Origin: Psoroptes ovis | Lineage: Eukaryota; Arthropoda; Arachnida; Sarcoptiformes; Psoroptidae | DNA length: 64,000 bases | Direction: 5' to 3' | NCBI GenBank assembly: GCA_002943765.1 | Contig: PQWQ01000004.1 | Span: 372,001-436,000 of the forward strand | Shown here: piece by piece, positions 30,054-44,900 of the stretch | Position numbering within the stretch: the stretch's first letter is position 1 | Layout of the letters: every line of letters starts with the position of its first letter | Notes under the pieces: generated by a model | Seen by the model: the letters and a program-made list of their open reading frames with translations, nothing else | What the model was told of the DNA's origin: nothing | The model's database searches: none | Translations under genes and position numbers: made by a program

Positions 30054-30078
30054 TTCGTAGACAATAATTGTCTACGAA
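30054..30078. repeat. perfect 12-1-12 bp palindrome
   Basis: The left arm TTCGTAGACAAT and the right arm ATTGTCTACGAA are perfect reverse complements around a single central A. Perfect 12-base arms containing four G/C bases each are not expected often by chance in 64 kb. It may be a site for a homodimeric regulator, a hairpin in a transcript, or a transposon footprint. Confidence 0.55.
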
Positions 30079-32122
30079 TTCATTTTCAATTGATTCATGC
30101 ATGTATAAACCTTTATTGTTATTAATTTTTAAATGAATTTTTTTGACGATTTTCAATGTTTGAAATGAAATTCATGGTCAACAAATTATCCATTTGCTGT
30201 TGCTATTTTGATGAAATATTTTGAAATAGATTTATCAAAAAATAAAATAAAAATTCAATCATTATTATCATTATTAAATGGATTTTAATATTGATGTTTA
30301 ACACGATGAACGAGAACAAACATTTTTTTGCGAAAACAAAAAAACATTCAAAGTAAAAAATAAAATGAAAAAATTCATAAAACAATAAAAGTAAAAAAGC
30401 AGAATAGAAACATTGGATTATATGTTTATTGTCATCATCATTATTATTATCATTATCATTGTTATTGTTATCATCATTGGTTAATTTTTAGACAATTTTC
30501 ATTATGTTTTCCTTCATGAAATGAAAAAAAAAATGTGAAAACATTTGGTGATTTTTCGCAAATAAATGTCTATTTCGTATCATAAACACATGAATGAATT
30601 GAAATCATGAACATTGAAACATTGTATCTAGAAAAAAAGAAAAAGAAAATTTATATCCAAAATATTCAACAAGTAACAATAACATATTTTTTTTTCTCGC
30701 ACATTCATAATTGTGATTCATCATTTTTATTATCATTTATTATTATTATTATCATTGTTATTATGTGTTATGGCAAAACAGAAAAATCATTTGTTTTTCA
30801 ATTTTGTGACCAGTTTATTTAAAAAAAAAATGTATTTATTTTCTCATTTATTCATGTTTTCAATGTATATAAAATACATTGTTTCTTTTTTTTCAGTGAA
30901 ATGTGTGACAAAACCATAGTGACTTGTTGTTGTTAGCCATATTTATTACAATCATTAATTTCATTCTGTTGAATTTGAAATTTTCCATTATTTCCATTTC
31001 AAATTTTAACCATTTATTTTTCGAATAGGAATAAACATGAGCAACTGTATTTATCATTATTTATCTGATGATGTTTGCGAAAACATTTGAGAAATTTGAG
31101 AAAATTTATTTGACAAATATAATTGTATTCGTATGCATTGTAATTTATTTTTCATTTCAAAATTTATTCATTTATTTTACTTGAATCGATAAGATTAATA
31201 TGCTTGAAAATTATTTTATTTTAAATTGAAATGAATTTTTTTTCAATTTTCAATAAACATTTCAACAGGTTTTTTTTTCAGAGATTATATTTCATAGTAA
31301 TATATTGCCAAAAAAAAATTGTTTTCCTGCATCAACAAACAGAAGAAATATCGTAGAATTTCATCTTTATGAGGTGAATAAAATTTTCAGAAATGATAAT
31401 TTTCAGTTTTTGCGAAAATTCAGCTTTGAAATTGAATAAAATGTTTGAATTTTAAATTTTTTAAATCAGGAAAAAAATGGCTGTCATTTTCCGATTTTTA
31501 TCGATTCATTAATCAATTTTGATTCATTGTTATTAGGTCAATGAATTATACAATCACAAATTTATCGATTAATGTGATGAATAATTTTTTAATTAACTTT
31601 ATTTCATTGTTCTCCATATATATTTTATCCATATTGTGCAGCATATTAATTTTTTTTTGTCTCTGAAAATTCATTTTTCATTGTAATTAATCATCAAAAT
31701 GATAAAATATGATGAAATAATGCCTAAAATCATTTCCCATTCATTAATGATAATCTCAAACATATATTGCTTGACAGAAACAAAATTTCATTTTAGATAT
31801 TTTTCACTTGTTTTCTATGTGGATGTGACAATACAAATGATAATAACAATGATAATATTGAGCGAATCCATATGATAGATCAGTGATTCTGGGAAATATA
31901 TCAGAATTTTCCCATTTTTTTTTGTTGATGGATCACTGCCATTATCATTGTTGCACGCAAGCTAAAACATATATCACATAAGCAATGTGTATTTAATTTT
32001 TGAAAAACATTTTCGATTTTCATTTTTATCATTTACTTATTATGTAATATTTGAAATTATTTTTATATTCTTTTAATCAAAGTTTTAATTTTTATCTTGT
32101 TTTTTGTTTTGTTTTCAAATAG

Positions 32123-32479
32123 ACTTTACTTTTATCTTTGCCATTTCACCATATTTGGTCGATTTTTGCAATGAAAACAACAACGGCGACTATGATGATG
32201 ATAATTTTGTTTTGGTCACGAATATTATGATTATGACTATTATTATTGTCAGTAACAAATGTGGAAAAACAAAGAGTGGAGAGAGGAAAAAGAAAGAACA
32301 ATTCAATTTTTTATTCTTTAATCAACTAATTTATCGAGCTTAGATTATATATTGGAATTATATTTATTTATATACATGAATTGTTCAAAATTGAAGCTAT
32401 ACATTCATCATTATTATTCGATTAATTTGACAAAAATATATTGAATTTGTTGAATGAACAGCCTAAACAAAAGTAAAAA
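32123..32479 (+). promoter_or_regulatory. candidate 5' untranslated exon segment upstream of the Fat-like cadherin
   Basis: A pyrimidine-rich tract ending TTTTGTTTTCAAATAG at 32,122 looks like a 3' splice acceptor. From there the sequence runs without another clear acceptor into the cadherin reading frame. An in-frame stop TAA at 32,474-32,476 shows that the reading frame cannot extend upstream past the ATG at 32,480 without splicing. The segment has its own upstream ATGs and short open reading frames, including one of 79 codons at 32,104-32,343 that resembles nothing known. Reading it as 5' UTR is an inference. Confidence 0.4.
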
Positions 32480-32941
32480 ATGATGCATTTATACGATTTA
32501 AAATTATTTCAAACCTATCGAAATCATTACAATCCAAATGATAATGATAATAATAATAATAATAATAATCCAAGAAATCGCAAACATACAAGAATCAAAT
32601 TAAAATTTGTGAAATCAAATTCTTCAACCAAAATCAATCGAAGCAGGCAGCAGCGAATAATGGGTAGAAATAAATCAATGATCTCAAATATCGATGATGA
32701 TGATGATAATGATGATGATTGGATTACATTTTGTAGAACTAAGTCTTTGAATAATTGTAAATATTTTCATCATAATCATCATTATCATTATCATGAGCAG
32801 CAACAGCAACAAAAACATTCATTTAATATGAAAAATAATCATTTAAAAAATCATTCAAAATTCAATTTGATATTGTCGATTTGCATTTTATTTATTTTAA
32901 ATATTAATTCAATCATTGCTCATCAAAACTATGATGATTTC

Positions 32942-32972
<31 letters not shown>

Positions 32973-35900
32973 TTGCCAAAAATAATAATAATAATCATAA
33001 TAATGATCAAAATATTCAAAATAATCAAAATCAAATACATTCTTCATTATTATTAATGGATAAAAATCATAATATCAATAATAATAGTCATAAAAACATC
33101 ATTGAAAATTTATCAATCAATGATCATAATAATGATGATAATATTGATGATATCGATATTGATAATGATAATGATTATGATTTAGATAATGATGATCAAA
33201 ATTCTAGTAATAATAATAACATATTTGATTATGATAAAAATGAATCAATATTGAAACCATCGACAAAATTTATTATGAAGAAAAATTCAACTAAAAATGT
33301 TAATAATTCAATACAAAAGAAATTAATTAATGAAGTAATTTCATCATCAACAACAACAACAACCACGATACCATTATCAACACTCAATAACATCGATTTT
33401 AATCGGACAAAATTCATGTCCACACTTTCATCAACAATCGTATCACCATCATCGATTGATGATAATTTTATTAGTGATAATGATTTAGATAATTTAATAA
33501 ATTCATCTAATATTGATGATTATAATAATAATGGAAATGATTTAAAAGATCGTCATAAATATTCAATAGCTTCATCGACAACACCGACTGCCATTACAAA
33601 CATAACTACCTATTTATTATCTTCATTATTATCAACAGCGTACAATGATTTAGAAACAAATTATGATGATGATCATAAGTATGATGATATTAGATATAAT
33701 TTTGAATTCACCAAACAAAATTATAATGTAACAATACCTGAAAATTCATTATCAAAAATATATGCAACATCAACCGAAAAAATGGGCATTTATATATCGG
33801 ATCCTGCATTAACTGTACGATATAAAATTGTTGCCGGTGATTCTGATAAAATATTTCGTGCTGATCATCGACATGTTGGTAATTTTTATTTCCTATTAAT
33901 ACGTATTCGTCATGACAAAAATGCTGTGTTAAATCGTGAAAATCGTTCCAAATATCAACTGCGTATACGTGCTACAATCACATCTGATCATAATAAATCA
34001 ATACGTTTCAAATCAAAATGTAATGTTACTGTCACTGTACTGGATTGTAATGATATTTCGCCAATATTTTTTGAAAAAAATTATGATATCAATGTTTATG
34101 AAGATGTTCCATTAGAATCCAATCTATTGCAAGTAACTGCCATCGATCCTGACATTGGTCTTAATGGAGAAATTTATTACAGTTTAGCAGATGAAAATAT
34201 CTATTTCGCCATACATCCAACATTAGGTATCATCTACAATACAAGACCATTATTTTTAAATCAATTATTATCTACCAATGATAATTCTATGAATATGATA
34301 CAACAATCGACTGAATTCAGTGTCGATTTGACTGTATTAGCACGTGATCGTGGCCATCATTTATCAACACAAACGATTGAATCATCAAAAACCAAAGTCA
34401 TTATACACATACAACCAGTCAATAGACATTCACCGAAAATATCTGTCAAGCAGCATAGTACATTGTCATTAAAGGCAACACCCAATGATTCAATTGGTTC
34501 ATCAATATTTGCAATCATTCACGTCAGTGATGAAGATCTCGGTATTTATGGGCAAATTTGTTCATTTCAAATAATTGATGGGAATCAACAACAGCTATTT
34601 CGTATTACAAATCAAACATCAAATGATTATAATTTACAACTAATTAAATCGATACCCGATTTATTTCGAATGACAATTAAATCATCATCAATGTTTGAAT
34701 TGATAGTGCAAGCTCGTGATTGTGGACAGCGTGTAACAAATAAAACAATTCAAATATCATTAGATGAACATTTCAGTTTACAATTACAATTTACATCCGA
34801 AAAGTATTACAAAGAATTGTATGAAAATTCATTAATCGGCACAAGTGTATTGCAAGTTGATCTCAAAATATCATACAACACTAATAATCATTTTCATGAG
34901 ACAACATTCAAAAAATTGAATGATATTAAGATATTAGATAATTCAATACATTTCACCATAATTGATGGCAATGATAATGATACGTTTGGCATTACTGGTA
35001 ATGGTATCATTTACACAAGAAAACATTTAGATCGAGAAAATGTTGCCGAATATCGTTTGGTTGTACGTGCACAATATCAATTGAATCAAATTGCAACGAC
35101 AATGATTTTCATTGATATTTTAGATGTGAACGATAATTTTCCAATATTCAAAAATAATGATATACCATCGAATGGTATTGTACAATTGATGATAGAAGAA
35201 AATAAACCGAACGGTACCATTATTTATCATGTTGAAACTGTAGATTTTGATAGTGAAACAAATAATCGTTTTGTTACATATGAATTATTATATTATGGTT
35301 TTGATAATGATCAACAACAACAACTACCATTCAGTATTGATCAATATAAAGGTGATTTATTCATATCACAACCACTCGATTTTGAATTAATGAAACACAA
35401 TTATTTATTATTTATACGAGCATCTGATTGGGGTGAACCATTTCGTAGACAAAATCAATTTGCTATTAATATTACATTGATTAATTCAAATGATCACCGT
35501 CCACAATTTGAACAAATTAATTGTACTATTTATTTGCCAATCAACACTAAACCCTTTACAAACATATTGAGATTATCTGCTATTGATTTGGATCGATTAA
35601 ATAATAATAATAATAATTATACAATTCATTATCGTTTATTCACGCAACAATCACAATCAGAAGTTGAACGGTGTTTTCGATTGGATGAAATAACCGGTGA
35701 ATTAGAGCTGATTTGTAATTTGAAAAAAGAGCTTAAATTAAAAAATATTGTCATCGATAATAATAATAAAAATTTATGGACATTAACAACATCAGCAACT
35801 GATGGTCATTATTTCTCCGATATAAATCCAATAAATATAGTTTTGATTGATGATAATGACAAACAGCAACAACAACAAACAAATGTTAAACAACAAACAG

Positions 35901-38900
35901 AATCACGTGCAAAACGTTTATCCAAACACAATCATCATCATCATCATCAACAGCTGCAGCAGCAACAAAAACTTAATATCAATGTACAATGTATTGATTC
36001 AGGCATTAAACATAAATCAAAACAACAAAATTTTATTACAAAAAAGTTAGATTCAATCGAATTGAATTCAAATGAAATTGATCAAATTAAATTATTAAAA
36101 AAATCAATTGATCAACAACAACAATTGATTGATAAAGATAATCATTCACCAATATTAATTGATAATATTAATGAAATACATTTAAGTGAAAATACAAAAA
36201 CACGTACGAAAATTTTTACGATTGCAGCTAATGATACTGATAATGGTTTCAATTCATTATTATTATATTCGTTGAATATTCAAATGACTGAAAATATTGA
36301 TGATTATAATAATGATAATAAAATTTATTTTGAAATTGATCAATTTAATGGTGATATTTATCTTATTGAAAAATTGGACTATGAATTAATAAAACAATAT
36401 AAATTATTGATTACTGTTTGTGATCAAAGTATTTTCAATCAAAAATGTATAAATAAAACATTAACAATACATGTTGATGATGTTAATGATAATAAACCAA
36501 TCGTCGATGATTATGTATTTAAAATATCTGAATCATTAAAACCTAAATCAATAATTGGAATGATTTATGCACAAGACAAAGATTCAAATGATAATGGTCG
36601 TTTAGAATATTTTATTGATAATTATGCTGATATATTTTCAATCGACATCCACAATGGTACATTGATTTTAGAGAAAAATGTTGATCGTGAATTGCAAGAT
36701 AAATATATACTTTATATTACTGTGTCCGATTGTGGTCATCCATCATTATCGACAACAGCTGTGGTTACAATCATCATTGATGGTAATTTTGATTTTACAT
36801 TCCATTTTGATGATTTATTTTCATTTTTATGTTTTTTTATTATTATAATTTAAATAGATATCAATGACAATGCACCATTATTTTATCAAAGTTCATATTT
36901 TTTAAAAATAAGAGAAGACATACCGGTCGGTACTCGTTTGATGCGTATATCAGCATTTGATCAAGATGAAAATGAATCCAGTATGATACGATATTCATTG
37001 CTCGATACAGAAAATAATACATTCACAATCGATGAATTGACCGGTAATATACGTTTGCATAAATCACTTGATTATGAAAAAATACAACTTTATAATTTGA
37101 CAATAATTGCAACCGATGAAGGCAAACCACCATTGTCGACCGATACTTATTTGATTGTTGAAATCGAAGATGTTAATGAAAATTATTATGCACCAAAGTT
37201 TCCGAATTTCTATGATAATGCAACTGTCAAAGAAAATTTGCCAATCGGTTCATTTGTCACAAAAGTCAATGCATATGATCAAGATAATCCTGATATACCA
37301 TTAATATATCAAATCATTGGCGGTAATGGTCTTGGTCGATTCACTATTGATTCGAATGGTAATATTTATACAGCTGTCATTCTCGATTGTGAGATCAATT
37401 CACATTTTTGGTTAACAATCGTGGCCAAAGATCGTGCTGCAGTTCCATTAACTGGTTATCTTGAATTATATATCGAAATTGAAGATGTCAATGATATGCC
37501 ACCAATCACAAAAGAACCATTTTATAAGATTGATGTATTGGAGAATATTCCGATTGGTAGTCTCGTGCTACAAATCGAAGCATTTGATCAAGATTATCGT
37601 CTTTCAAAAGATAAATCCTCATCGATAATGTTCAATATTAGTGATAAACATGTACCGTTTGAAATTGATAATAATGGTTATATTCGAACAACTGATCAAT
37701 TAGATCGAGAGACCAATAAGCGTTATGTATTGGATGTTGATATTTTCGAATCGAGCGATAATGAAACATTCATTGACAATAAGCAAACATATTTAAAATC
37801 TCGTACACCGATCATAGTCAATATTTTAGATGTAAATGAATTTGAACCAAAATCAATAATGAATACATACCGTTGTTATATGTATGGTGATAATGTTGAC
37901 AAAAAATTGTCTGTTTGTCAAATAATTGTTTATGATCAAGATGATACCGATGATGATGATCATTGTCAATTATCATATGAAATCATTGAAGGTAATGAGA
38001 AAAAATATTTCCATCTTGATACGAATAATGGCCATATTTATCCGACAAAAGATTCAATCTCCAGAGGTAGTTATGATTTCGTTGTACAAATATCTGATTG
38101 TGATCAAACCAAACCATTAAAATCGACTGTACATGTTATTATTCGAGTATTGTCGGCCACTGTCCATGAAAACAATCATCGTCCTTCGATTGAACCATTT
38201 GATTCGATCATTATGATTAATCGTAATGAAATTGTTGGCTATACTGCTGCATGGATCAAAACATCAGATGATGATAATGATCGTTTGTGCTATTATATTA
38301 TTGATGGAAATATCGATGATTCGTTTGCATTTCTTGATAATGGAGCTTTAGTGCTGGCTAAATCATTGAAAAATCAATTTATTAATCAATTCAATCTGAC
38401 ATTATTAGCCACAGATGGACAGGCCAATACTACAATGAATATATTAGTGAATGTTATGAACGATTTTGATGATATCATGTCATTTGCACAAGAAAAATAT
38501 GTTGTCAATGTATTTGAAAACATATCAGTCGGAAGTGATGTCATCGAATTGACAATGATCAATCATTTAAATGATCAAACAACTTTTTCAATTTATTCAA
38601 CACAATCACCAGAAACGTTGACAAAATTTGAAATTGAAAGTTGGTCTGGTCGTATTAAGATTAAAAATCGTTTAGATTATGAACAAGGAAAACAGCATAT
38701 TATTTTGATTGAAGCTCGATCTAATCGTAAACATCAACGTTCTTTACATCAACGTACTTTTACAAAAGTGATAATCAATGTGATCGATGTTAATGATCAA
38801 TCACCACAATTTATTACGCCCTATTTTGAAACAAATGTTGTCGAATCATCATCGATCGGTACATCGATTTTGCAAGTACAAGCATTCGATACTGATTATG

Positions 38901-41900
38901 GTAATAATGCCAAAATAAATTATTCAATCATATCTGGAAATATTAATCAAACATTCGATATTGAACCTGATCTCGGCTATATTTTTCTTGCAAAACAATT
39001 AAATTTTCGTCAATTATCTGAATATTATTTATTGGTCAAAGCAAATGATCAAGGGCAACCTTCATTAAGTAATACAGCTAATGTACATATTTTAATATCA
39101 TTACCAGATAATTCACCACCGAAATTTGAACAAACAAATTATGTTGTTGAAGTACGTGAAGATGAAAAAATTGGCACAGTCATAATATCATTAAAAATGA
39201 TAAATAAACAGTCAAGCTTCTTCACAATAATTGCTGGTGATTCTGAAAAAATATTTGCCATCAATGTTAATAATGGTGAATTGTATTTGCGAAAACCATT
39301 AGATTATGAATATTGTTCATCTTATCAATTAACAATTGAAGCATCAAATTTGATGGGAGCAAATGCCACAACAAAAGTGTTCATCAATGTAATCGATATA
39401 AATGATAATGCACCATTTTGGAATCAAACAATTTTTGATGGACAAATTTTTGAAACAACACCGATCAATACGTTTGTACAAACTGATTCTGGCTCACCAC
39501 TAGTCATAAGAGCTTATGATTTAGATTTTTACTACAATTTAATTTATCAAATTGTCGAACATGATGCACGACAATATTTCCGTATTGAACCACGTACGGG
39601 TGCTATTTCTTTGATACAAACATTGGATTGTGATAAACATCAAAGTATACAATTTTCAGTTTCAGTCACTGATGATGCCACACCGAAATTGAAAGCTTCA
39701 AATGATGCAATAGTTAGAATTAAATGTTTGCCAGTAAACGATTGTCCACCGGTATTCATTGTAAATAAATTTCATGCAACCTTATATCTTCCAACATATC
39801 CGAATGTAATCATAACAAAAGTTAATGCAATCGATTGTGATTATGATACGGTTGAAAATTCTCTTCCTGAGCTTCAATATAGATTGAAACAAAATGATAA
39901 ATTTTGGATCAATTCAACAACTGGCCAAATTATGACAACTAAATCTGATATTAAATTAGGTTTACACGAATTAATTGTTATGGTCAGCGATGGAAAATTT
40001 CAATCTGAAGCTAAAGTTTTGATTAATGTTAAAACATTGCCAACGAGTACATTGAAATTTCGACAAAAACGTTATCAAACATCGATTATTGAAAATTCTT
40101 CAACAATACGTACAATATTGATGCCAACACTCGATGGTCATCAATTAAATGAACATCTGATTTTCCGAATCATGACACCAACAAATTTATTTAGAATAGC
40201 ACGTACATCTGGTGCAATACTTTATCGTGGTATTCCAGTTGATCGTGAAGAAACATCAAAATTTGAATTAGCAGTAGAAGTACAATCAATTTCATCTAAG
40301 AATCGAATCGCCCAAACATTGATCGAAATAAATGTTGATGATATTAATGATAATCAACCGAAATTTGTCGGTTTACCATATCAATTTGCTTTCAATTCAG
40401 ATTCAAATGTTGGTGATTTGATTGGCAAAATACAAGCAGTCGATCTGGATTATGGTAATAATGGAAAAATACATTATTCAATTGTTTCAGGTGATCCTGA
40501 TAATTTATTCGCATTGAATACATTAAATGGTCATTTAACAATAGCTCGAACTTTGAATGATTATATTGATATTAATAATAATTATGATGCCAATAATTTT
40601 ACATTGCTAATTATGGCCAAAGATTTAGGTATGTTTCGAATTGAAATCAATTTGATTTTAATTAATTTTTACTCTCAAATTTTCATTTCAAAAAAATAAT
40701 CAGGACAACCATCATTGTTTTCAACAATAAATGTAACATTACGTATGATAACCGATGGAATACCATTATTTCAACAATCATATTATAATGTAACCATAAA
40801 TGAAAATCATCCACCAATGTTACCATTTTTAACGATCAAAGCTGAAAGTTCACATGGACGACAAATTTTCTATCAAATAAATGCTGGAAACGAAAATGAT
40901 GAATTTTTATTAGATTTTAATACAGGTATTTCATGTTAAAAATTTAAAAGAAAATTAATTCATTTTTCTAATGAAAATAATTGAAAATATTTTACTAATC
41001 AAAATTATTATTATTCTTATTATCTATTCTAACATAAAAAACTAACAAACAAATTTTCAATCATCAATCATCGATCTATTATTTTATTAACTGAATTTCG
41101 GGAATTTCATTTTCATTTGGGGTCTATTTGTTGTCTATCTTAAATATCCTTGTACTTCTTATTATCTCTATCTTAATTCTTTATCTTGATTCATATGAAA
41201 AAAATCTTAGATTTAACAGCGATAAGTAATACATTATGTGAGTGTCAATGATTAATGATGAATATTTGTTAATTTTTTTTTTTTTTGTTTTTCCTTGAAT
41301 TTTCATTTGATTTCGATTATTTTTCTTTGATAACTCCTTCATTATGCTAATATTCATTCATTTCTCATTTCACAGGCACAATAAGTGTTGTAGAAAAATT
41401 AGATCGTGAAACAACAAGTCAGTATAATTTATTAATATCAGCAATTGATGCCATTTCAGATGCATCATCAACAGTAAATGTTTACATAAAAGGTTTGAAT
41501 GATCATTCCTCTTTTTTTCTGTGATAGTCTTTGATTAATTTTCATTTTTTCACTGTCAAATATAGTTGAAGATATTAATGATAATCCGCCAATGTTCACT
41601 AAACATTATTATAATGTTTCAATACCTGAAAATTTAATGATAGATTCAGTTGTACTACGTCTAGAAGCAAACGATGCTGATTATGGGCAAAATTCTCGTC
41701 TACAATATCATATTATTGGCATGAATATGAATAAAAGTCATTTTTATATATCACCAGATGATGGTGTTATTTATTTGAAAAATAATCTTGATTATGAAAC
41801 ACAATCATCATATAATTTTGAAGTAATGGTCAATGATTATGGATCAATACAATTAACATCAACAGCACAAGTATGGATTGAAGTATTAGATATCAATGAT

Positions 41901-44900
41901 AATGTACCATCATTACCATCAACTTTCACAACGACCATCGATGATGATATCGAAAATGGCGGATTTGTCACGAAAATCATCGGTTACGATGCTGATCAAA
42001 GTGATGAAAATAATTTACGTTATAAAATTATATCAGGTGCTGATATGGCATTCACAATCGATGAATTGACTGGTTCGATTTATGTTAGAAATTTGAGAAA
42101 TTCAAGATATTTTTATCAACATCATCATTCACGTAAGGATGCACATCGACATATTATGAAACATTATTACACACTTAATATATCAATCACTGATGGCATA
42201 TATTCATCGACTGAATTATATACAATCATAATTAAACCAACTAATAATCATTCACCACGTTTCAATCGTATATTGAATAATATTGCCATTAATGAAAATC
42301 AGCCGATTGGTAAAACATTATTGACTGTGAATGCAACAGATTTAGATGATAATATTTTTGGTCAAATTGAATACAATATTCTTAATGATTATGGTAGAAA
42401 ATTTTTTCAAATCGATTCATCGACTGGTCAAATAAAAACTAAAATGGAATTAGACTATGAAAAAGATGACAAATTCTATTGGTTAGTATTGGGTGCACAA
42501 GATCGTGGTAAACGTTTAGGAATATCAACATTACGCATTGCATTAATTGATGAAAATGATAATGGACCAAGATTTTTACTTGATGAATATAAATGTTCAA
42601 TATGTGCAAATGTTCCTATTGATTCAACAATATTATCAGTGTTTGCATTGGATGATGATGAAGATGCAGAAAATTCAATGATACGTTATTCAATATATGA
42701 TGATATTAATGATTTAAATGCAATGACAAGTAATAATAATATTAAAGAATATTTTCAAATATCACACGATACTGGTTATATTTATATTCGCAAGAATTTA
42801 ACTCAATTTGTTGGTAAAAAAATACAATTTTTTGTCAAAGTTTTCAATGTCAATTCCAATAATAATAATAATAATCGTGGATCAAACAAATCGATTAATA
42901 CAAAATCAATTACGAATGTTGTACCGATTACGATTGATATTGTTGAACAATGTGATTATCATAAACGTGAAGCATTTGTTTATGAAGTATTTGTTAAAGA
43001 AAATATTGAACCAAATTCAGTTGTTGCCAGTTTGAATTTAGCAAATTATGATAAAGATGTCAATATTGAAATTGTTGGAATTGATCAACGTTCAAATATG
43101 AATAAATTTCGTGTAGATAATGATGGTCTTATTTATGTCAATGAACAATTAGATCGTGAATCAAAATCAAAACATATATTAGCATTATGTGTTTATGATA
43201 AAATATTCCATTCAACTGATTATTTTTATGTTATAATCAACATTATGGATGAAAATGATTGTACACCATATTTCGATTCATCATCATATTATATATCGGT
43301 AGCTGAAAATCAAGAAATTGGTTCAACAATATTTAAAATGACAGCATTAGATGATGATATTGATCTATTAAATAATGCTATTAAATATAGTTTACTTGAT
43401 AATTTCAATGGACAATTTCGTATCGATGAAAATAATGGATGGATTGTTTTGCAAAAACACTTGGATCGTGAATCAATTGAACATTATAATTTACAAATAA
43501 ATGTAACCGATGGTATTCATGAAAATGTAACAACATTACAAATCGATGTTTATGATGTTAATGATAATAAACCAATTATTGAACCACAACGTTCAATAGC
43601 TGCTATTTATGAGAATAGTTTTCTCGGTACAGTCATTTTACGTATCAAAGTTGATGATCCTGATATGAATCCAGAATTACGTTTTTTCATTTCGAAAGGC
43701 GATCACCGTAATCATTTTGCTATTTCATCGTCTGGTGATGTTTATGTTAATAAAACATTGGATCGTGAAACAATTGATCATTATTCATTGAAAATTTTAG
43801 TCACTGATGGTAAATATTATTCTGAATCAGAATTGCTAATCGATGTATTGGATGTCAATGATAATGGTCCAATTTGTTTGAAATCAAAATATGTTGAAAT
43901 GGTCAGTGAATCAGTCCCGATTGGTACACATATATTGACAGTCAATGTAATCGATTATGATGATGCTGATAATTCTAAATCCTATTTTATATTAAATGGT
44001 GAACATAAAAATCATTTTGTAGTCGATTCATTTACTGGAAGATTGAAAACAAATGCCAAACTTGATCGAGAACGTCAATCAACATATTTATTCAATGTAA
44101 TTGTTTATGATTATCAAAATCGTGAATGGCATTGTACAAGTAACATTGAAATTTTGCTTAGTGATGTTAATGATGAACCACCAAAATTTTTAATGCAATT
44201 AAATTCTGTTCATATACCTGAAGATTCACCAGTTGGAATGATTTTAGGGAAAATTAATGCAATCGATCTAGATATTGGAATTAATCGCCAAATTACTTAT
44301 GAATTGATTAATTCAAATGGTGAATTTTTGATCCATGAAAGCAACGGAATCATACGTCTAGCTAAAACTTTGGACCGTGAAACTTGTTCATTTTATAACT
44401 TAACAATATTAGCATATGATTCAAATATGCCAACTTTAAATTCAACAACTTCGTTCACTGTGAATGTGACTGATATTAATGATAATGCACCTGAATTTGA
44501 AATGCAATCATATCGTGCAAATATTGATGAAAATGTACCGATAGGTTCTGAAGTTATACGAATATTTGCAACAAGTAAAGATACTGGTATTAATGCTGAA
44601 ATACGTTATAAAATATTGAATGGTAATATAAATGATACATTTGCTATCGATAGTAAAACAGGAATTATAACCGTAACAAATGAATTGGATTATGAATCAT
44701 TAAATGAATATTTTCTCATAATCGAAGCAAAAGATCAAGGTGAACCACCATTATCGAATGAAGTTAATGTATTAATCAATATCAATGATATAAATGATAT
44801 GCGACCACAATTTTCACAACGTTCATATGATATTGTAATACGTGAAGATGCACAAATTGGTGATAAAATATATCAAATTGTTGCTAGTGATGGTGATTCA

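Larger units (their letters stand above)
8446..32122. other. non-coding AT-rich DNA; possible long 5' intron of the cadherin gene
   Basis: Nearly 24 kb hold no recognisable coding region on either strand. Candidate open reading frames are all under 90 codons and consist of A/T-tract translations or simple repeats. The notable contents are listed separately: microsatellites, a 7-2-7 inverted repeat near 9280-9295, a 12-1-12 palindrome at 30054-30078, and a fold-back ATT/AAT pair at 8557-8609. A 3' splice-site-like sequence closes the stretch at 32,122. No tRNA- or rRNA-like block was recognised by eye. Confidence 0.55.

Noticed and set aside
32104..32343. 79-codon open reading frame just upstream of the cadherin
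   Set aside because: Low-complexity Asn/Asp/Ile content, no recognisable family, and it overlaps the probable splice acceptor and 5' UTR of the cadherin.
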